From the NCBI GenBank assembly GCA_019163375.1, contig JAFLKK010000004.1:62001-126000 (forward strand): a DNA stretch of 64,000 bases, in the 5' to 3' direction. The position numbers and the translations under genes were made by a program. The DNA comes from Paludibacter sp. Lineage in GTDB: Bacteria; Bacteroidota; Bacteroidia; Bacteroidales; Paludibacteraceae. Shown in pieces: positions 33,381 through 43,113 of this stretch. The notes below the pieces were generated by a model. The model worked only from the letters and a program-made list of their open reading frames with translations, did no database searches and was not told the origin of the DNA. How positions within the stretch are numbered: the stretch's first letter is position 1; every line of letters starts with the position of its first letter.

Positions 33381-34010
33381 CTATTTTTCCAATATATCCA
33401 ATAATTCGCTGATTACCATGGCACTAGCTCCCCATATTTCTGCATTATTTACATCGAAATACGGTGCATCCGAAGCTGCTTTTATTGAATTGACATAGAA
33501 GTCTTTCTGTTTAATCACATCGGGTTTGAAAAATTCAGTGACCGGAATCTCAATCACCTCGTCAACTTCCCGTTCCTGCATTTTGTATATGGGTTTTTCG
33601 TTCAGATACCCAGCAAAAACACTGATCAGAAAGTTGCTTGGTGGCACATAAATATCCGAAAGACGACCGATAATCTCGATTTCATCGCGCGATATACCTA
33701 TTTCTTCTTCAATCTCCCGAAGGGCGGTTGTCTGTACATCAATATCTTCTACTTCAAATCTTCCACCCGGGAATGCAATCTGACCAGAATGAACACCTAC
33801 ATAGCTGCTCCGACGAATTACTATCATTTTCAGTTCATTATATTCCTGAAAAAAGAGAATCAGCACTGCACTTTTTTGTGCATTTCGAGCATCGTCGTTT
33901 TTATTGATAAGATCCTGAACGCGGTGTTTAGGTGCCATTTTCAGATGTGACGATAAGCCCGGCAAAGGTAGTTGAAATTTCTGTTTTAATTCGTCTTTGC
34001 TAAATTGCAT
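33381..34010 (-). CDS. Nudix hydrolase, CoA-pyrophosphatase type
   Basis: The 209-aa protein has a complete Nudix box, from GGRFE (near residue 82) to REIEEEIG (near 97-104), which binds magnesium and hydrolyses nucleoside-diphosphate-X compounds. The flanking segments (HSGQIAFPGG, PPSNFLISVFAGYL) resemble the NudL/CoAse group, which cleaves coenzyme A derivatives. It lies downstream of sufD after a palindromic spacer and upstream of the pseudouridine synthase gene. Confidence 0.88.
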   Translation of the reverse strand: MQFSKDELKQKFQLPLPGLSSHLKMAPKHRVQDLINKNDDARNAQKSAVLILFFQEYNELKMIVIRRSSYVGVHSGQIAFPGGRFEVEDIDVQTTALREIEEEIGISRDEIEIIGRLSDIYVPPSNFLISVFAGYLNEKPIYKMQEREVDEVIEIPVTEFFKPDVIKQKDFYVNSIKAASDAPYFDVNNAEIWGASAMVISELLDILEK

Positions 34011-34025
34011 ATGCTTCCAAACTAA

Positions 34026-34092
34026 ATTTCCCGCAGGTTCCGCTGATTTTCGCTGAAATACATCTGCGCTATTAGCGTAACCTACGGGAAAT
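34026..34092. repeat. Palindromic repeat element
   Basis: ATTTCCCGCAGGTT (34026-34039) pairs with AACCTACGGGAAAT (34079-34092) with one mismatch, and the interior (CGCTGATTTTCGCTG and following) is also partly self-complementary. It is a typical dispersed palindromic unit between the sufD and Nudix genes. Confidence 0.75.
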
Positions 34093-34141
34093 AATCTTTA
34101 TTCTTTTTGTCTTTGATCTTTGATCTTTTGTCTTTATTCTC

Positions 34142-35482
34142 TTATTGACAAATCACACAACCTTCGCATTTGGATAATTCACCACGAAGTCGTTTTTCTA
34201 CCAGCAACTTAATACGATCCTGCAATGCCGGGATGCGTATATTTTCAATCACGTCATTGGTAAAAGCAAACATCAGCAGCAAGCGAGCTTCTTCTCCCGA
34301 AATTCCACGTGCCTGCATGTAGAATTTTGCAGATTCGTCGAGCTGACCAATAGTAGCACCGTGCGAACATTTTACGTCATCAGCATAAATCTCCAATTGC
34401 GGTTTGGTGCGCATCTTGGCTGTTTTGCTTAGCAGAATATTGCGGTTGGTTTGAAAAGCCGCCGTTTTTTGCGCATCTTTTGCCACATAAAGTTTACCTG
34501 TAAAACCACCTTTTGCCATGTCATCCAACACGTATTTAAACAATTCGCGACTATGACAATTAGGTTTATTATGAATGATAGAAGTGAAGTTATCCACCTG
34601 CTGGTTTTTGTCGCCTATCACCATTCCGCAAAGCAATGTCTCGCAATGTTCGCCGTCCAGGTCAATCTCAACCATATTGCGCGTTTGTCCGTTGTGCAAT
34701 GTAATCACGTTTGCCAGCACGTTTGACGAAGCCTGTTGGTCGATAAGCAGTGTAGCAAGATTGGTGGTTTTTACGTGCATGTTTTCCAACTTGTAATGCT
34801 CATAAGTAGCATTCTCACTCACGAAAACTTCCGTTACACGATTAGAAAGGAAACGTACATCGTCAACCGTGTGGTCGCATACCAGCAGTTGTGCCTTAGC
34901 ACCTTCCTCAAGGATAATTAAATTATGACTGTTGGCCATAAAGTCCACATCCGAACGCATGATATTTACCAATTGCACAGGTTTGTCGAGCACCACATTT
35001 TTAGGTACGTACATGAAAAAACCATCCTGCGCAAAAGCACCATTGAAAGCAATTAATCCGTCTTCCTTTTTAGAACTTAGTTTTCCAAAGTATTGCTTTA
35101 CCAATTCAGGATGCGTTTCGGCCACTTGATTTACGCTACCGATAATCACGCCTTCGGGCAAACTGTTATTGCGGATATCTTTTACCGGGTAAAATGCATC
35201 ATTTACCACAAAGTAAAGGTATGAATGAATGCCCGGCACATCGCAGGTAAAGACCTCGTAAGGATTCACCGGAATAGGAATACGGTTAATATTCACTCCA
35301 TAGTCGATTGAAAGACCGGCTTTCAAATCGGAATATTTGTAATTCTCCAACGCCACGGTAGGGAAATGCAATTTTTCGAACAACGCAAATGCGTCATCGC
35401 GAAGATCGTTCATCACCCCTGTCGAATGCTTTTTAATGCTTTCGTGATGTTGTTTATATAAATCGATATATTGTTGTTCCAT
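34142..35482 (-). CDS. sufD: Fe-S cluster assembly protein SufD
   Basis: The 446-aa protein forms with SufB and SufC the cytosolic SufBCD scaffold on which iron-sulfur clusters are built. The SufB/SufD beta-helix signature is clear (AFQTNRNILLSKTAKMRTKPQLEI, CSHGATIGQLDESAKFYMQARG). It ends in CEGCVICQ, a cysteine-rich tail. The ATG at 35482 is preferred because the 13 residues before it are encoded by a repeat-like stretch. It is the third gene of the sufB-sufC-sufD order; no sufS or sufE is adjacent. Confidence 0.93.
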   Translation of the reverse strand: MEQQYIDLYKQHHESIKKHSTGVMNDLRDDAFALFEKLHFPTVALENYKYSDLKAGLSIDYGVNINRIPIPVNPYEVFTCDVPGIHSYLYFVVNDAFYPVKDIRNNSLPEGVIIGSVNQVAETHPELVKQYFGKLSSKKEDGLIAFNGAFAQDGFFMYVPKNVVLDKPVQLVNIMRSDVDFMANSHNLIILEEGAKAQLLVCDHTVDDVRFLSNRVTEVFVSENATYEHYKLENMHVKTTNLATLLIDQQASSNVLANVITLHNGQTRNMVEIDLDGEHCETLLCGMVIGDKNQQVDNFTSIIHNKPNCHSRELFKYVLDDMAKGGFTGKLYVAKDAQKTAAFQTNRNILLSKTAKMRTKPQLEIYADDVKCSHGATIGQLDESAKFYMQARGISGEEARLLLMFAFTNDVIENIRIPALQDRIKLLVEKRLRGELSKCEGCVICQ

Positions 35483-35557
35483 AATTTTAGCAGTAAGAGG
35501 CAAGCAGTAAGAGGTAAGCAAATAGCTCGCTGACCCACTAACTGTTTAACCAGTTAA

Positions 35558-36313
35558 CTATTTACCATCTACTTCTTGCTTAATCCAGTCGTACCCACGT
35601 TCTTCAAGTTCCAGCGCCAGTTCTTTGCCGCCCGATTTTACAATGCGTCCATCGTACAATACATGCACAAAGTCAGGTACGATATAGTCCAACAAACGTT
35701 GGTAGTGAGTAATCACAATGCTTGCATTATCTGCAGTCTTGAGTTTATTTACTCCGTTGGCCACGATACGCAAGGCGTCAATATCCAGACCAGAATCCGT
35801 TTCGTCAAGAATAGACAAGCGCGGATCAAGCATAGCCATTTGGAAAATTTCGTTACGTTTTTTTTCTCCACCCGAGAAACCTTCGTTTACCGAGCGGTTT
35901 GCCAGTTTGTTATCCATTTCTACCAATTCCTTCTTTTCACGCATGGTGCGCAGGAAATCGGTTGCAGAAAGAGGTTCGAGGTTTTTATATTTGCGGTGTT
36001 CGTTCAGCGCTGTACGCATAAAATTCACCATGCTCACGCCCGGAATTTCTACCGGATATTGAAAGCTCAGGAAAATTCCTTCGCGCGAACGATCTTCGGG
36101 CGATAATTCCAATAAATTCTTACCATAGAAAGTCACGTCACCTTTTGTCACTTCAAAGGCTTGGTTGCCTGTGAGAACAGAAGCTAAGGTTGATTTACCG
36201 GCACCGTTTGGCCCCATGATAGCATGTATCTCGCCCGGACGAACCACCAGATTCAATCCTTTTAATATTTCCTTGCCATTTATATTGGCGTGTAAATTCT
36301 TTATTTCTAACAT
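35558..36313 (-). CDS. sufC: Fe-S cluster assembly ATPase SufC
   Basis: The 251-aa ABC-type ATPase has Walker A (GPNGAGKST), the SGGEKKR signature and Walker B ([12 protein letters not shown]), followed by the H-loop ITHYQRLL. It binds SufB and SufD and powers the opening of the scaffold. It lies between sufB and sufD, separated by 157 and 75 bp, the first gap holding a small CCGTCA/TGACGG palindrome. Confidence 0.96.
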   Translation of the reverse strand: MLEIKNLHANINGKEILKGLNLVVRPGEIHAIMGPNGAGKSTLASVLTGNQAFEVTKGDVTFYGKNLLELSPEDRSREGIFLSFQYPVEIPGVSMVNFMRTALNEHRKYKNLEPLSATDFLRTMREKKELVEMDNKLANRSVNEGFSGGEKKRNEIFQMAMLDPRLSILDETDSGLDIDALRIVANGVNKLKTADNASIVITHYQRLLDYIVPDFVHVLYDGRIVKSGGKELALELEERGYDWIKQEVDGK

Positions 36314-36470
36314 AATAAATAACCCCTAGTCCGTCAGTTGACGGAAACCTAAATTAGTATTGTTTTATTAATTTTTTTTTATTTTGAAAACCTAAATTCA
36401 TTTTGTAGGCTTAAAGTTGATAAGTTGCTCTCCGCAAAAGCCCCATTTAGGGGGTTGGGGGTCGTTTTAT

Positions 36471-37907
36471 TTATCCTACTGAACCTTCCAACGTTATTTG
36501 CAGTAGCTTTTGTGCTTCTACAGCAAATTCCATGGGCAGTTGATTTAGCACTTCTTTGGCGTATCCGTTTACGATCAAACCCACAGCATCTTCGGTAGAA
36601 ATACCGCGTTGATTACAGTAAAATATTTGATCTTCGTTGATTTTCGAAGTAGTTGCTTCGTGTTCCACAATGGCGGTGTCGTTATCCACCTCCATATATG
36701 GGAAAGTGTGCGCACCACATTTATCGCCAAGCAGTAAACTATCGCATTGAGAATAGTTACGAGCATTTTCGGCTTTAGGGTTAATTTTTACCAATCCACG
36801 GTAACTGTTTTGGCTTTTACCAGCCGAGATTCCCTTTGATAAAATATGACTGCTCGTGTTTTTACCAATATGAAGCATTTTTGTTCCTGTGTCGGCTTGT
36901 TGGTGATGATTTGTAACGGCTACCGAGTAAAACTCAGCCGATGAATTATCGCCCAGCAAAATACAACTTGGATATTTCCAGGTGACAGCCGATCCGGTTT
37001 CTACTTGCGTCCACGATATTTTCGAACTATCGCCTTTACAAATACCACGCTTGGTTACAAAATTATAAATACCACCTACACCATTTTTATCACCCGGATA
37101 CCAGTTTTGAACAGTCGAATATTTAACTTCTGCATTTTTCATGGCAATAATTTCCACAATGGCAGCATGCAATTGGTTTTCGTCTCGCATTGGTGCTGTA
37201 CAGCCTTCGAGATACGAAACGTAACTATCCTCGTCGGCAATAATCAACGTACGCTCAAACTGTCCGGTATTAATGGCATTGATACGGAAATAGGTAGAGA
37301 GCTCCATTGGGCAACGAACGCCTTTTGGGATATATACAAATGAACCGTCGCTAAAAACGGCGCAGTTAAGCGTTGCAAAAAAGTTGTCGGCATAAGGTAC
37401 CACCGAGCCCATGTATTTTTGAACCAAATCGGGGTGGTGTTCTACCGCCTCGCTGAACGAACAAAAAATAATTCCTTTTTCGGCAAGACTTTCTTTGAAA
37501 GTCGTTTTTACCGAAATACTGTCCATAACCACATCTACTGCCATTCCCGAAAGCATTTTTTGCTCTTCCATCGAAATGCCTAATTTGTTGAATGTTTTCA
37601 GCAATTCAGGATCCACTTCATCCAAGCTCTGCGGAGCATTTTTACGTGGGGCAGCGTAATACGCAATACTTTGAAAGTCTATTTTTGGGATTTCCAGATG
37701 CGCCCATGAGGGCATCTCCATCGTAAGCCAATGACGATAGGCTTTCAAGCGAAATTCGAGCATCCATTCAGGTTCATTTTTTTTAGCCGAAATAATACGC
37801 ACCACATCCTCGCTGAGTCCAATGGGAATAATATCGGTTTCAATATCGGTGGTAAAGCCGTATTTGTAATCTGATTGGGTAAGTTGGTCTAATATATCTT
37901 CTGACAT
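36471..37907 (-). CDS. sufB: Fe-S cluster assembly protein SufB
   Basis: The 478-aa scaffold subunit has the conserved [36 protein letters not shown] and [26 protein letters not shown] blocks, the last containing the cysteine and histidine regions implicated in cluster assembly. It is the first gene of the operon. A possible -7 box (TACCTTTG on the minus strand, 37968-37961) lies 54 bp upstream, though the -33 element is weak. Confidence 0.96.
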   Translation of the reverse strand: MSEDILDQLTQSDYKYGFTTDIETDIIPIGLSEDVVRIISAKKNEPEWMLEFRLKAYRHWLTMEMPSWAHLEIPKIDFQSIAYYAAPRKNAPQSLDEVDPELLKTFNKLGISMEEQKMLSGMAVDVVMDSISVKTTFKESLAEKGIIFCSFSEAVEHHPDLVQKYMGSVVPYADNFFATLNCAVFSDGSFVYIPKGVRCPMELSTYFRINAINTGQFERTLIIADEDSYVSYLEGCTAPMRDENQLHAAIVEIIAMKNAEVKYSTVQNWYPGDKNGVGGIYNFVTKRGICKGDSSKISWTQVETGSAVTWKYPSCILLGDNSSAEFYSVAVTNHHQQADTGTKMLHIGKNTSSHILSKGISAGKSQNSYRGLVKINPKAENARNYSQCDSLLLGDKCGAHTFPYMEVDNDTAIVEHEATTSKINEDQIFYCNQRGISTEDAVGLIVNGYAKEVLNQLPMEFAVEAQKLLQITLEGSVG

Positions 37908-38097
37908 AATGATTTCAATTTGTTATTCAATCAATGTATATTGAATGAAATTTAAAAACGCAAAGGTACAAAAAATGTGTTTTACAGCATAATTCTTTGA
38001 CCTAAAAGAGTAACGACATAACGTTTTTGTACGAGTTATTGTTCTAAATTTGGTGGATATTGACAATTATTGAGGGAATTTCGGTCTGATATATAAA

Positions 38098-38135
38098 AAT
38101 AGAGGGAAAATTGAATAATCAATTTTCCCTCTATT
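38098..38135. terminator. Strong hairpin terminator
   Basis: A perfect 17-bp stem, AATAGAGGGAAAATTGA (38098-38114) with its complement at 38119-38135, has a 4-nt loop and A/T-rich outer flanks. It lies 20 bp beyond the stop of the gene at 38155. Confidence 0.85.
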
Positions 38136-38154
38136 GAGTAATAAAAATATCATT

Positions 38155-39453
38155 TTACTTCTTTTCGAGTTGTTTTTGGATCTTTTTGATAGCCGACTCG
38201 ATGGATTTCTCCGGCTCAATAACATTGTACTCACCCCAGAATGATGGCTCGGAAAAACCAACTGCTTCATCGCTTATTACGATTGATGGCTTGATGCGGT
38301 CTTTGGGGTTTGCTAATTTAGTGTCGGTATCAAGTTCCCAATCGGTAATAGCCATTTCTATTGTTGAATTATAAGTGGTTTTAAACAATTTCTTTTTCCA
38401 GTTTATTCTTAACCCCAGTTGAATTCGGCTATAGCCGTAGTACCACTTCCCTTCTTTTTCGGTATAATCAATTCTGTAGGATGCTTCAACCGGATACACA
38501 TCAGCATTGTAAGGTTTTTTTAAAACAAACATTTTGCTTGATAAGTCCTTGTTTTGTAGATTCAAATTGAATACTGCACTCTTCATAGCGTAATTCTTTG
38601 CATCGATATATAATTTGCCATAGTATAACGGTTCTACAACACCTTCGCGTTGTTTGAAGTCGACAACAAAAATAAGGCGTTTGTCCATATAGGTGGAGCG
38701 GTCGAACTTAAATTCATAGTTAGCCAGCATTTCACTGGTAAAAATCATATCCGGATATCGCATTATGTCCAGGTATAGTGAGTTAAATGGTCCTCCTTGC
38801 AACTTAAATGCCACCGTGTCAAGTTTGTTGTAATCAGCTTTTTTTCGGGCTTTGTAAAGTGTTACAATGTCATTTTTATACGAATTGTAGGGCTGTTTGT
38901 AAATTTCCGCTACTGCTTCGGATAGCGAAACATAGGATCTGCCCTTTTTTATCGTTTCGCGATAGAATGCGGTCATTCGATTTAGATCGCTGGAGTAATT
39001 CTTGTCTTTTCTGTCCAGTACTTCGCGAATCAATGCTTCGGCATTTTTCGAAACCACACTAATCTCCGGTAATTCCACAGAAGTGGGATCCAGTTCTACT
39101 TTAGCTTTGTCCTGAGTTAACATGGAAAGTGCCACGATTTTTGACTTGTATCCAATGTGAGTGATAAGAATTTTCGCATCTGGTTGGTCTTTTCCGATTT
39201 TAAGCGAAAATTCTCCTTCTGAATTGGTTACTGTTGAAACGTTTGATCCTACAACAGAGATGCTTGCATAGCTGAGCGTTTCTCCATTTTTTCGATCAAC
39301 CACTTTTGCTTTGTATTCATTAAAGCTATCCTGGTTTATGTGTTGTATGGTGGGCGATGGAGTAGAAGCCATTACTGAAAATGGTAGTAGCGCAAGTACA
39401 ATCAACCAATTTGCAATGAATTTGTTGAATAAAATGCAATTTTGTGTTTTCAT
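38155..39453 (-). CDS. Carboxypeptidase-regulatory-domain envelope protein
   Basis: The 432-aa product has an N-terminal signal peptide (around residues 12-30) and a CarboxypepD_reg-like beta-sandwich (KVVDRKNGETLSYASISVVG, TNSEGEFSLKI, ILITHIGYKSKIV). A long C-terminal domain follows (FYRETIKKGRSYVSLSEAVAEIYKQPY) that is common in secreted Bacteroidota proteins of unknown role. The ATG at 39453 is preferred to the frame's start at 39585, whose extra 44 residues do not look like coding sequence. Likely periplasmic or outer-membrane associated; function unknown. Confidence 0.8.
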   Translation of the reverse strand: MKTQNCILFNKFIANWLIVLALLPFSVMASTPSPTIQHINQDSFNEYKAKVVDRKNGETLSYASISVVGSNVSTVTNSEGEFSLKIGKDQPDAKILITHIGYKSKIVALSMLTQDKAKVELDPTSVELPEISVVSKNAEALIREVLDRKDKNYSSDLNRMTAFYRETIKKGRSYVSLSEAVAEIYKQPYNSYKNDIVTLYKARKKADYNKLDTVAFKLQGGPFNSLYLDIMRYPDMIFTSEMLANYEFKFDRSTYMDKRLIFVVDFKQREGVVEPLYYGKLYIDAKNYAMKSAVFNLNLQNKDLSSKMFVLKKPYNADVYPVEASYRIDYTEKEGKWYYGYSRIQLGLRINWKKKLFKTTYNSTIEMAITDWELDTDTKLANPKDRIKPSIVISDEAVGFSEPSFWGEYNVIEPEKSIESAIKKIQKQLEKK

Positions 39454-39668
39454 AATAAATCGTATTAAAATTGTTTGTAGTAAAAGAGAATCACTTTTCA
39501 AAACAAAAATGTTAACGAATAATAACTTCCAAATATTCTTTACAAAAGTATGTATATTTTTTTGAATAAAGAAACAAATTGACATCTACTTAAACGGAAC
39601 TGAATCAAGCTGATATTTTGTCTGTGGATTGGTTTGTTGTTCGAGCAGGCGTACCCTGTCCAGATGCA

Positions 39669-39714
39669 AAATAGCGATTAATTGATAAACGGGTGTATCA
39701 ATTAATCGCTATTT
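39669..39714. terminator. Perfect 19-bp stem terminator
   Basis: AAATAGCGATTAATTGATA (39669-39687) and its exact complement at 39696-39714 form a 19-bp stem with an 8-nt loop, flanked by A/T tracts. On the minus strand it lies about 70 nt after the 34-codon reading frame at 39784-39888, so it may end that transcript. Confidence 0.8.
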
Positions 39715-39783
39715 TTACGATGTTGCTCTCGAACCGACTATGCATCCAATACTGAAGATGATATTGAAGAACTACGGTTCGGT

Positions 39784-39888
39784 TTATTTCCAATAAAGAA
39801 CCATTAAAAGTAGAAGCGCAACTACTATGTAGCTAGTTATAAGCAATGTTACTGTTTTTACAGTGACGCGCGAGTTTAGTGCTTTCAT
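39784..39888 (-). CDS. Candidate 34-aa single-helix membrane microprotein
   Basis: ATG at 39888 opens a 34-codon frame. The product starts MKALNSRVTVKTVTLLI and continues with an uninterrupted hydrophobic helix ending LLLMVLYWK, a single membrane segment with basic residues at the N-terminal side (K2, R7, K11). It stands in a gene-poor 940-bp gap and is followed by a perfect terminator. Such small membrane proteins are common but cannot be assigned. No homologue is recalled. Confidence 0.45.
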   Translation of the reverse strand: MKALNSRVTVKTVTLLITSYIVVALLLLMVLYWK

Positions 39889-40461
39889 GATGATTACGAT
39901 TATTTGTGATTAAAGTATTTATAATGACAAAACTGAAAGGATTACAAATATATAAAAAACTTCTAATTTATTATACATCAGCGTCTTGTAGTAATAATTA
40001 TAGTGATTATAGTAAATTTTTCCTCAATATTTACTATAAAAACGACAATAAAAACATATAACTATTATTAAATATATCTGTTATGGAAACGGAAGTTAAA
40101 CATAATTTGTTGTCTAAGTGCTAATTACAAACTTAAATCTTGCTTTATAATTACATTACATATACTGCATTAACACATTTTTTATTACAAACATTTGCTA
40201 CAACTATCCAATTAGTCTTAAATAAATCAAGTAGAATTGACAATATAAATAGTATGCCTCGTTTTGTTTACTTGTTCTGCATATTTTCACCCATAAACAT
40301 TAACTCTTAACCCTCAAAAAATAACAATTAAAGGAAGTTAGGCCGGCTTAAAATGAAAATATTGCCACTTCAATATCCTATTATATTATAATTGTTGTAG
40401 CGTTTAGTCCTATATAATCATCAAAATATGATATCCCGTGAAAAGAAAGTAGTATTTAGAC
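39889..40461. other. AT-rich gene-free stretch
   Basis: I see no gene. Around 40300-40335 the plus strand reads TAACCCTCAAAAAATAACAATTAAAGG, very like a Bacteroidota 5' leader (the same TCAAAAAATAACAATTA core precedes the gene at 12257), but the next ATG at about 40352 opens only 12 codons. This may be the remnant of a deleted gene. Confidence 0.4.
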
Positions 40462-40502
40462 TCAAAAAGAAAACCTCCTGTTGTGGGATCAACAGGAGGT
40501 TT
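40462..40502 (-). terminator. mscL terminator
   Basis: AAACCTCCTGTTG (40471-40483) and CAACAGGAGGTTT (40490-40502) form a perfect 13-bp stem. On the minus strand a T-rich run follows. It lies 21 bp after the mscL stop. Confidence 0.85.
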
Positions 40503-40523
40503 ATTTAAATACAACAGAAAAGA

Positions 40524-40940
40524 TTATTTCTTCTCTTTCAACAAATCGCGAATTTCAGCAAGCAGAACTTCTTCCTTGCTGGGTGCAGCCGGAGCTTCAG
40601 GAACTGCTTCTTCTTTCTTTTTCATGTTGTTTAGAGCCTTAATAGTCATAAAAATAACGAAAGCCACAATAAGAAAATCCAAAGTTACTTGCAAAAAATT
40701 ACCATAATTCATAGTCACGGCAGCTTTTTGAACGCCGTCAACTACTTCAGGAGCTTTCATTACCCATTTCAATTCAGTGAAGTTCACGCCGCCCACCAGC
40801 AAACCCACCGGAGGCATTATAACATCAGCGACAAATGAAGCGATAATTTTTCCGAATGCTCCACCGATAATAACAGCGACTGCCAAGTCGATAACATTGC
40901 CACGTATGGCAAAATCTTTAAATTCTTTTAGTAAACCCAT
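40524..40940 (-). CDS. mscL: Large-conductance mechanosensitive channel
   Basis: The 138-aa inner-membrane protein opens under high membrane tension to release solutes during hypoosmotic shock. TM1 carries the constriction segment [19 protein letters not shown] (residues 12-30), TM2 is about 80-104, and the C-terminal helix [13 protein letters not shown] forms the cytoplasmic bundle. The length is normal for the family. A promoter with -33 and -7 elements and a terminator flank it, so it is a single-gene unit. Confidence 0.95.
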   Translation of the reverse strand: MGLLKEFKDFAIRGNVIDLAVAVIIGGAFGKIIASFVADVIMPPVGLLVGGVNFTELKWVMKAPEVVDGVQKAAVTMNYGNFLQVTLDFLIVAFVIFMTIKALNNMKKKEEAVPEAPAAPSKEEVLLAEIRDLLKEKK

Positions 40941-40983
40941 AGTAAATAATTTTTGTTGTTTAGAAAATCATCTTTTGTGATTG

Positions 40984-41013
40984 CAAAGATATAGAATTCA
41001 ACGAAATGACCAA
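40984..41013 (-). promoter_or_regulatory. Promoter of mscL
   Basis: On the minus strand TTG (41013-41011) and TATCTTTG (40991-40984) are 19 nt apart, fitting the Bacteroidota consensus, 44 bp upstream of the mscL ATG. Confidence 0.65.
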
Positions 41014-41174
41014 GTTTTGAGACAGTAAAATGTGTAATCATTGTAATTATTTTTGTTTGGCTAAAAAATGTCTTTAAATACATCATAAAAAGTGATAAAT
41101 TTAGAGACGGTATTCTACAATAAAAGTGGAGATAAGTTCTATTTCAGAGATTTTAGTGCCGTATTTGTTTCATA

Positions 41175-41198
41175 TTTGACAAAAAAGCACTACTTTTG
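41175..41198 (+). promoter_or_regulatory. Promoter of fbaA
   Basis: TTTG at 41175-41178 and TACTTTTG at 41191-41198 precede fbaA by 35 bp. The gap of 12 nt is shorter than the usual 19-21, so the -7 box is the firmer call. Confidence 0.5.
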
Positions 41199-41232
41199 CG
41201 CTCAAATTATCAAACTATAAAATTCGAAGAAA

Positions 41233-42225
41233 ATGGTAAATTACAAAGAACTTGGATTGGTGAACACCAATGACTTATTCAAAAAAGCTATCGAAGGCAA
41301 ATATGCTATTCCGGCTTTCAATTTCAATAACATGGAACAATTACAAGCCATCGTTGCTGCTTGTGTTGAAACCAAATCTCCGGTAATCTTACAAGTATCG
41401 AGCGGTGCACGTAAATATGCTAACCAAACTTTGCTTCGTTACATGGCTCAGGGAGCAGTTGAGTACGCAAAAGAATTGGGATTGAATATTCCTATCGCTT
41501 TGCACCTTGACCACGGTGATACTTTCGAACTTTGTAAAGACTGTGTTGATTCAGGTTTTTCTTCGGTAATGATTGACGGTTCACACCATTCTTACGAAGA
41601 TAACATTGCTTTGACTAAAAAAGTTGTAGATTATGCTCATGCTCACGGCGTAAGTGTAGAAGGTGAACTTGGCGTATTGGCAGGTGTTGAGGATGATGTT
41701 GTTGCTGAACACCACACCTATACTCGTCCCGAAGAAGTTGTTGACTTTGTAACTCGTACCGGTGTTGATTCTTTGGCAATCTCTATTGGAACTTCACACG
41801 GCGCTAATAAATTTACTCCTGCTCAATGTACTCGCGACGAAAACGGCAACTTGGTTCCACCACCATTGCGTTTCGACATTTTAGAAGAAATTGAAAAACA
41901 AATTCCAGGATTCCCTATCGTACTTCACGGTGCTTCTTCAGTTCCACAAGAATATGTTGAAACTATCAACAAATATGGTGGCATATTGAAAGATTCAATC
42001 GGTATCCCTGAAGAACAATTGCGCAAAGCTGCTACTTCAGCTGTATGTAAAATCAATATCGACTCTGACGGTCGTTTAGCCATGACTGCTGCCGTACGCG
42101 AAGTAATGACAAAACAACCGGGTGAATTCGATGCTCGTAAGTATTTAGGACCAGCTCGCGACGAATTGAAAAAATTATACTCTCACAAAACAGTAAGTGT
42201 TTTGGGTAGTGCCGGAAAAGCTTAA
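41233..42225 (+). CDS. fbaA: Class II fructose-bisphosphate aldolase
   Basis: The 330-aa zinc enzyme splits fructose 1,6-bisphosphate in glycolysis and works in reverse in gluconeogenesis. LHLDHGDTFELCKDCVDSGFSSVMIDGSH (residues about 93-121) holds the catalytic aspartate and a zinc histidine; GELGVLAGVEDD and SIGTSHGANKF, and VLHGASSVP, provide the other ligands and phosphate site. It has a full-length, undisturbed frame. It is a single gene with its own promoter and terminator. Confidence 0.96.
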   Translation: MVNYKELGLVNTNDLFKKAIEGKYAIPAFNFNNMEQLQAIVAACVETKSPVILQVSSGARKYANQTLLRYMAQGAVEYAKELGLNIPIALHLDHGDTFELCKDCVDSGFSSVMIDGSHHSYEDNIALTKKVVDYAHAHGVSVEGELGVLAGVEDDVVAEHHTYTRPEEVVDFVTRTGVDSLAISIGTSHGANKFTPAQCTRDENGNLVPPPLRFDILEEIEKQIPGFPIVLHGASSVPQEYVETINKYGGILKDSIGIPEEQLRKAATSAVCKINIDSDGRLAMTAAVREVMTKQPGEFDARKYLGPARDELKKLYSHKTVSVLGSAGKA

Positions 42226-42270
42226 TTCAATTGATAATTACCAGTTGGTAATTGACAACCCAATATTAAA

Positions 42271-42310
42271 TAGCGGTCGTTTCTTCATTGAGACGACCGC
42301 TACTGTTTTT
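42271..42310 (+). terminator. fbaA terminator
   Basis: TAGCGGTCGT (42271-42280) pairs with ACGACCGCTA (42293-42302), followed by CTGTTTTT. It lies 45 bp after the fbaA stop. Confidence 0.85.
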
Positions 42311-42441
42311 AAAAGTAAAAGGATCAATTTTAATTCTCTGCATATGTTTTAAGAAAAAGCAGTATATTTGTGAAAGGAATTGCTACCCAGCACATCCTGT
42401 TAATTATATAATTTCGAGAATAACAACACATTGTAAATAAT

Positions 42442-42960
42442 ATGAAGAAGATAGTTACTGTGATTTTTAGTTTTTTGCTTATCGTTTCGGCACTTCATGC
42501 ACAAACTGCGCCAACAGATACATTCAACTATCCTGAAAAAGGTTCGTTGCCCAAGCCTTATCATCCGGAGGAAAATGCACAGAAAAAATTGACTGAACTG
42601 ATAAAGCAAGCAAAAATTAGTCATAAAAACATATTTATACAAGCCGGAGGAAATTGGTGCAGTTGGTGTTTGCGCTTCAACTACTTTGTGCATAATCAAG
42701 CAGAGCTAAAAACGATTTTAGATAGAAACTATCTTTACTACCATTTGAATTTCTCTCCCGAAAATAAAAATGAAGCCGTTTTTAGTAATTACATTGCAAA
42801 AGGCAGGAGTTACGGTTATCCGTTGTTTATAATTCTGTCGGGTACCGGAGAACTGATCTGTGTACAGGAAAGTGGAATTTTAGAGGAAGGAAAAGGGTAT
42901 AATGTCGAAAAGGTAAAACAGTTTTTATTAAAATGGGTGCCTGCAAAGCGCAATAAATAA
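42442..42960 (+). CDS. Secreted thioredoxin-like protein
   Basis: The 172-aa protein has a signal peptide (MKKIVTVIFSFLLIVSALHAQ) and a thioredoxin-fold domain with the active-site pair CSWC at residues about 73-76 (GGNWCSWCLRF). It probably reduces or isomerises disulfides in the periplasm; such small thioredoxin-family proteins are common in Bacteroidota. It is not in an operon with the flanking genes. Specific partners are unknown. Confidence 0.85.
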   Translation: MKKIVTVIFSFLLIVSALHAQTAPTDTFNYPEKGSLPKPYHPEENAQKKLTELIKQAKISHKNIFIQAGGNWCSWCLRFNYFVHNQAELKTILDRNYLYYHLNFSPENKNEAVFSNYIAKGRSYGYPLFIILSGTGELICVQESGILEEGKGYNVEKVKQFLLKWVPAKRNK

Positions 42961-43113
42961 TTTAGTCCTATTTTATCTCAGTCGTTCAATAAATGGAAAG
43001 TAACTAAGATTGTTTGAACAACACAGTGGATTTGATTTTTATACATATGGGAAAAAATCAGATCCGTAAAGTCTTTGTCTGAAGATGCTAAAATCGTGGT
43101 TGCAATCAATTCG

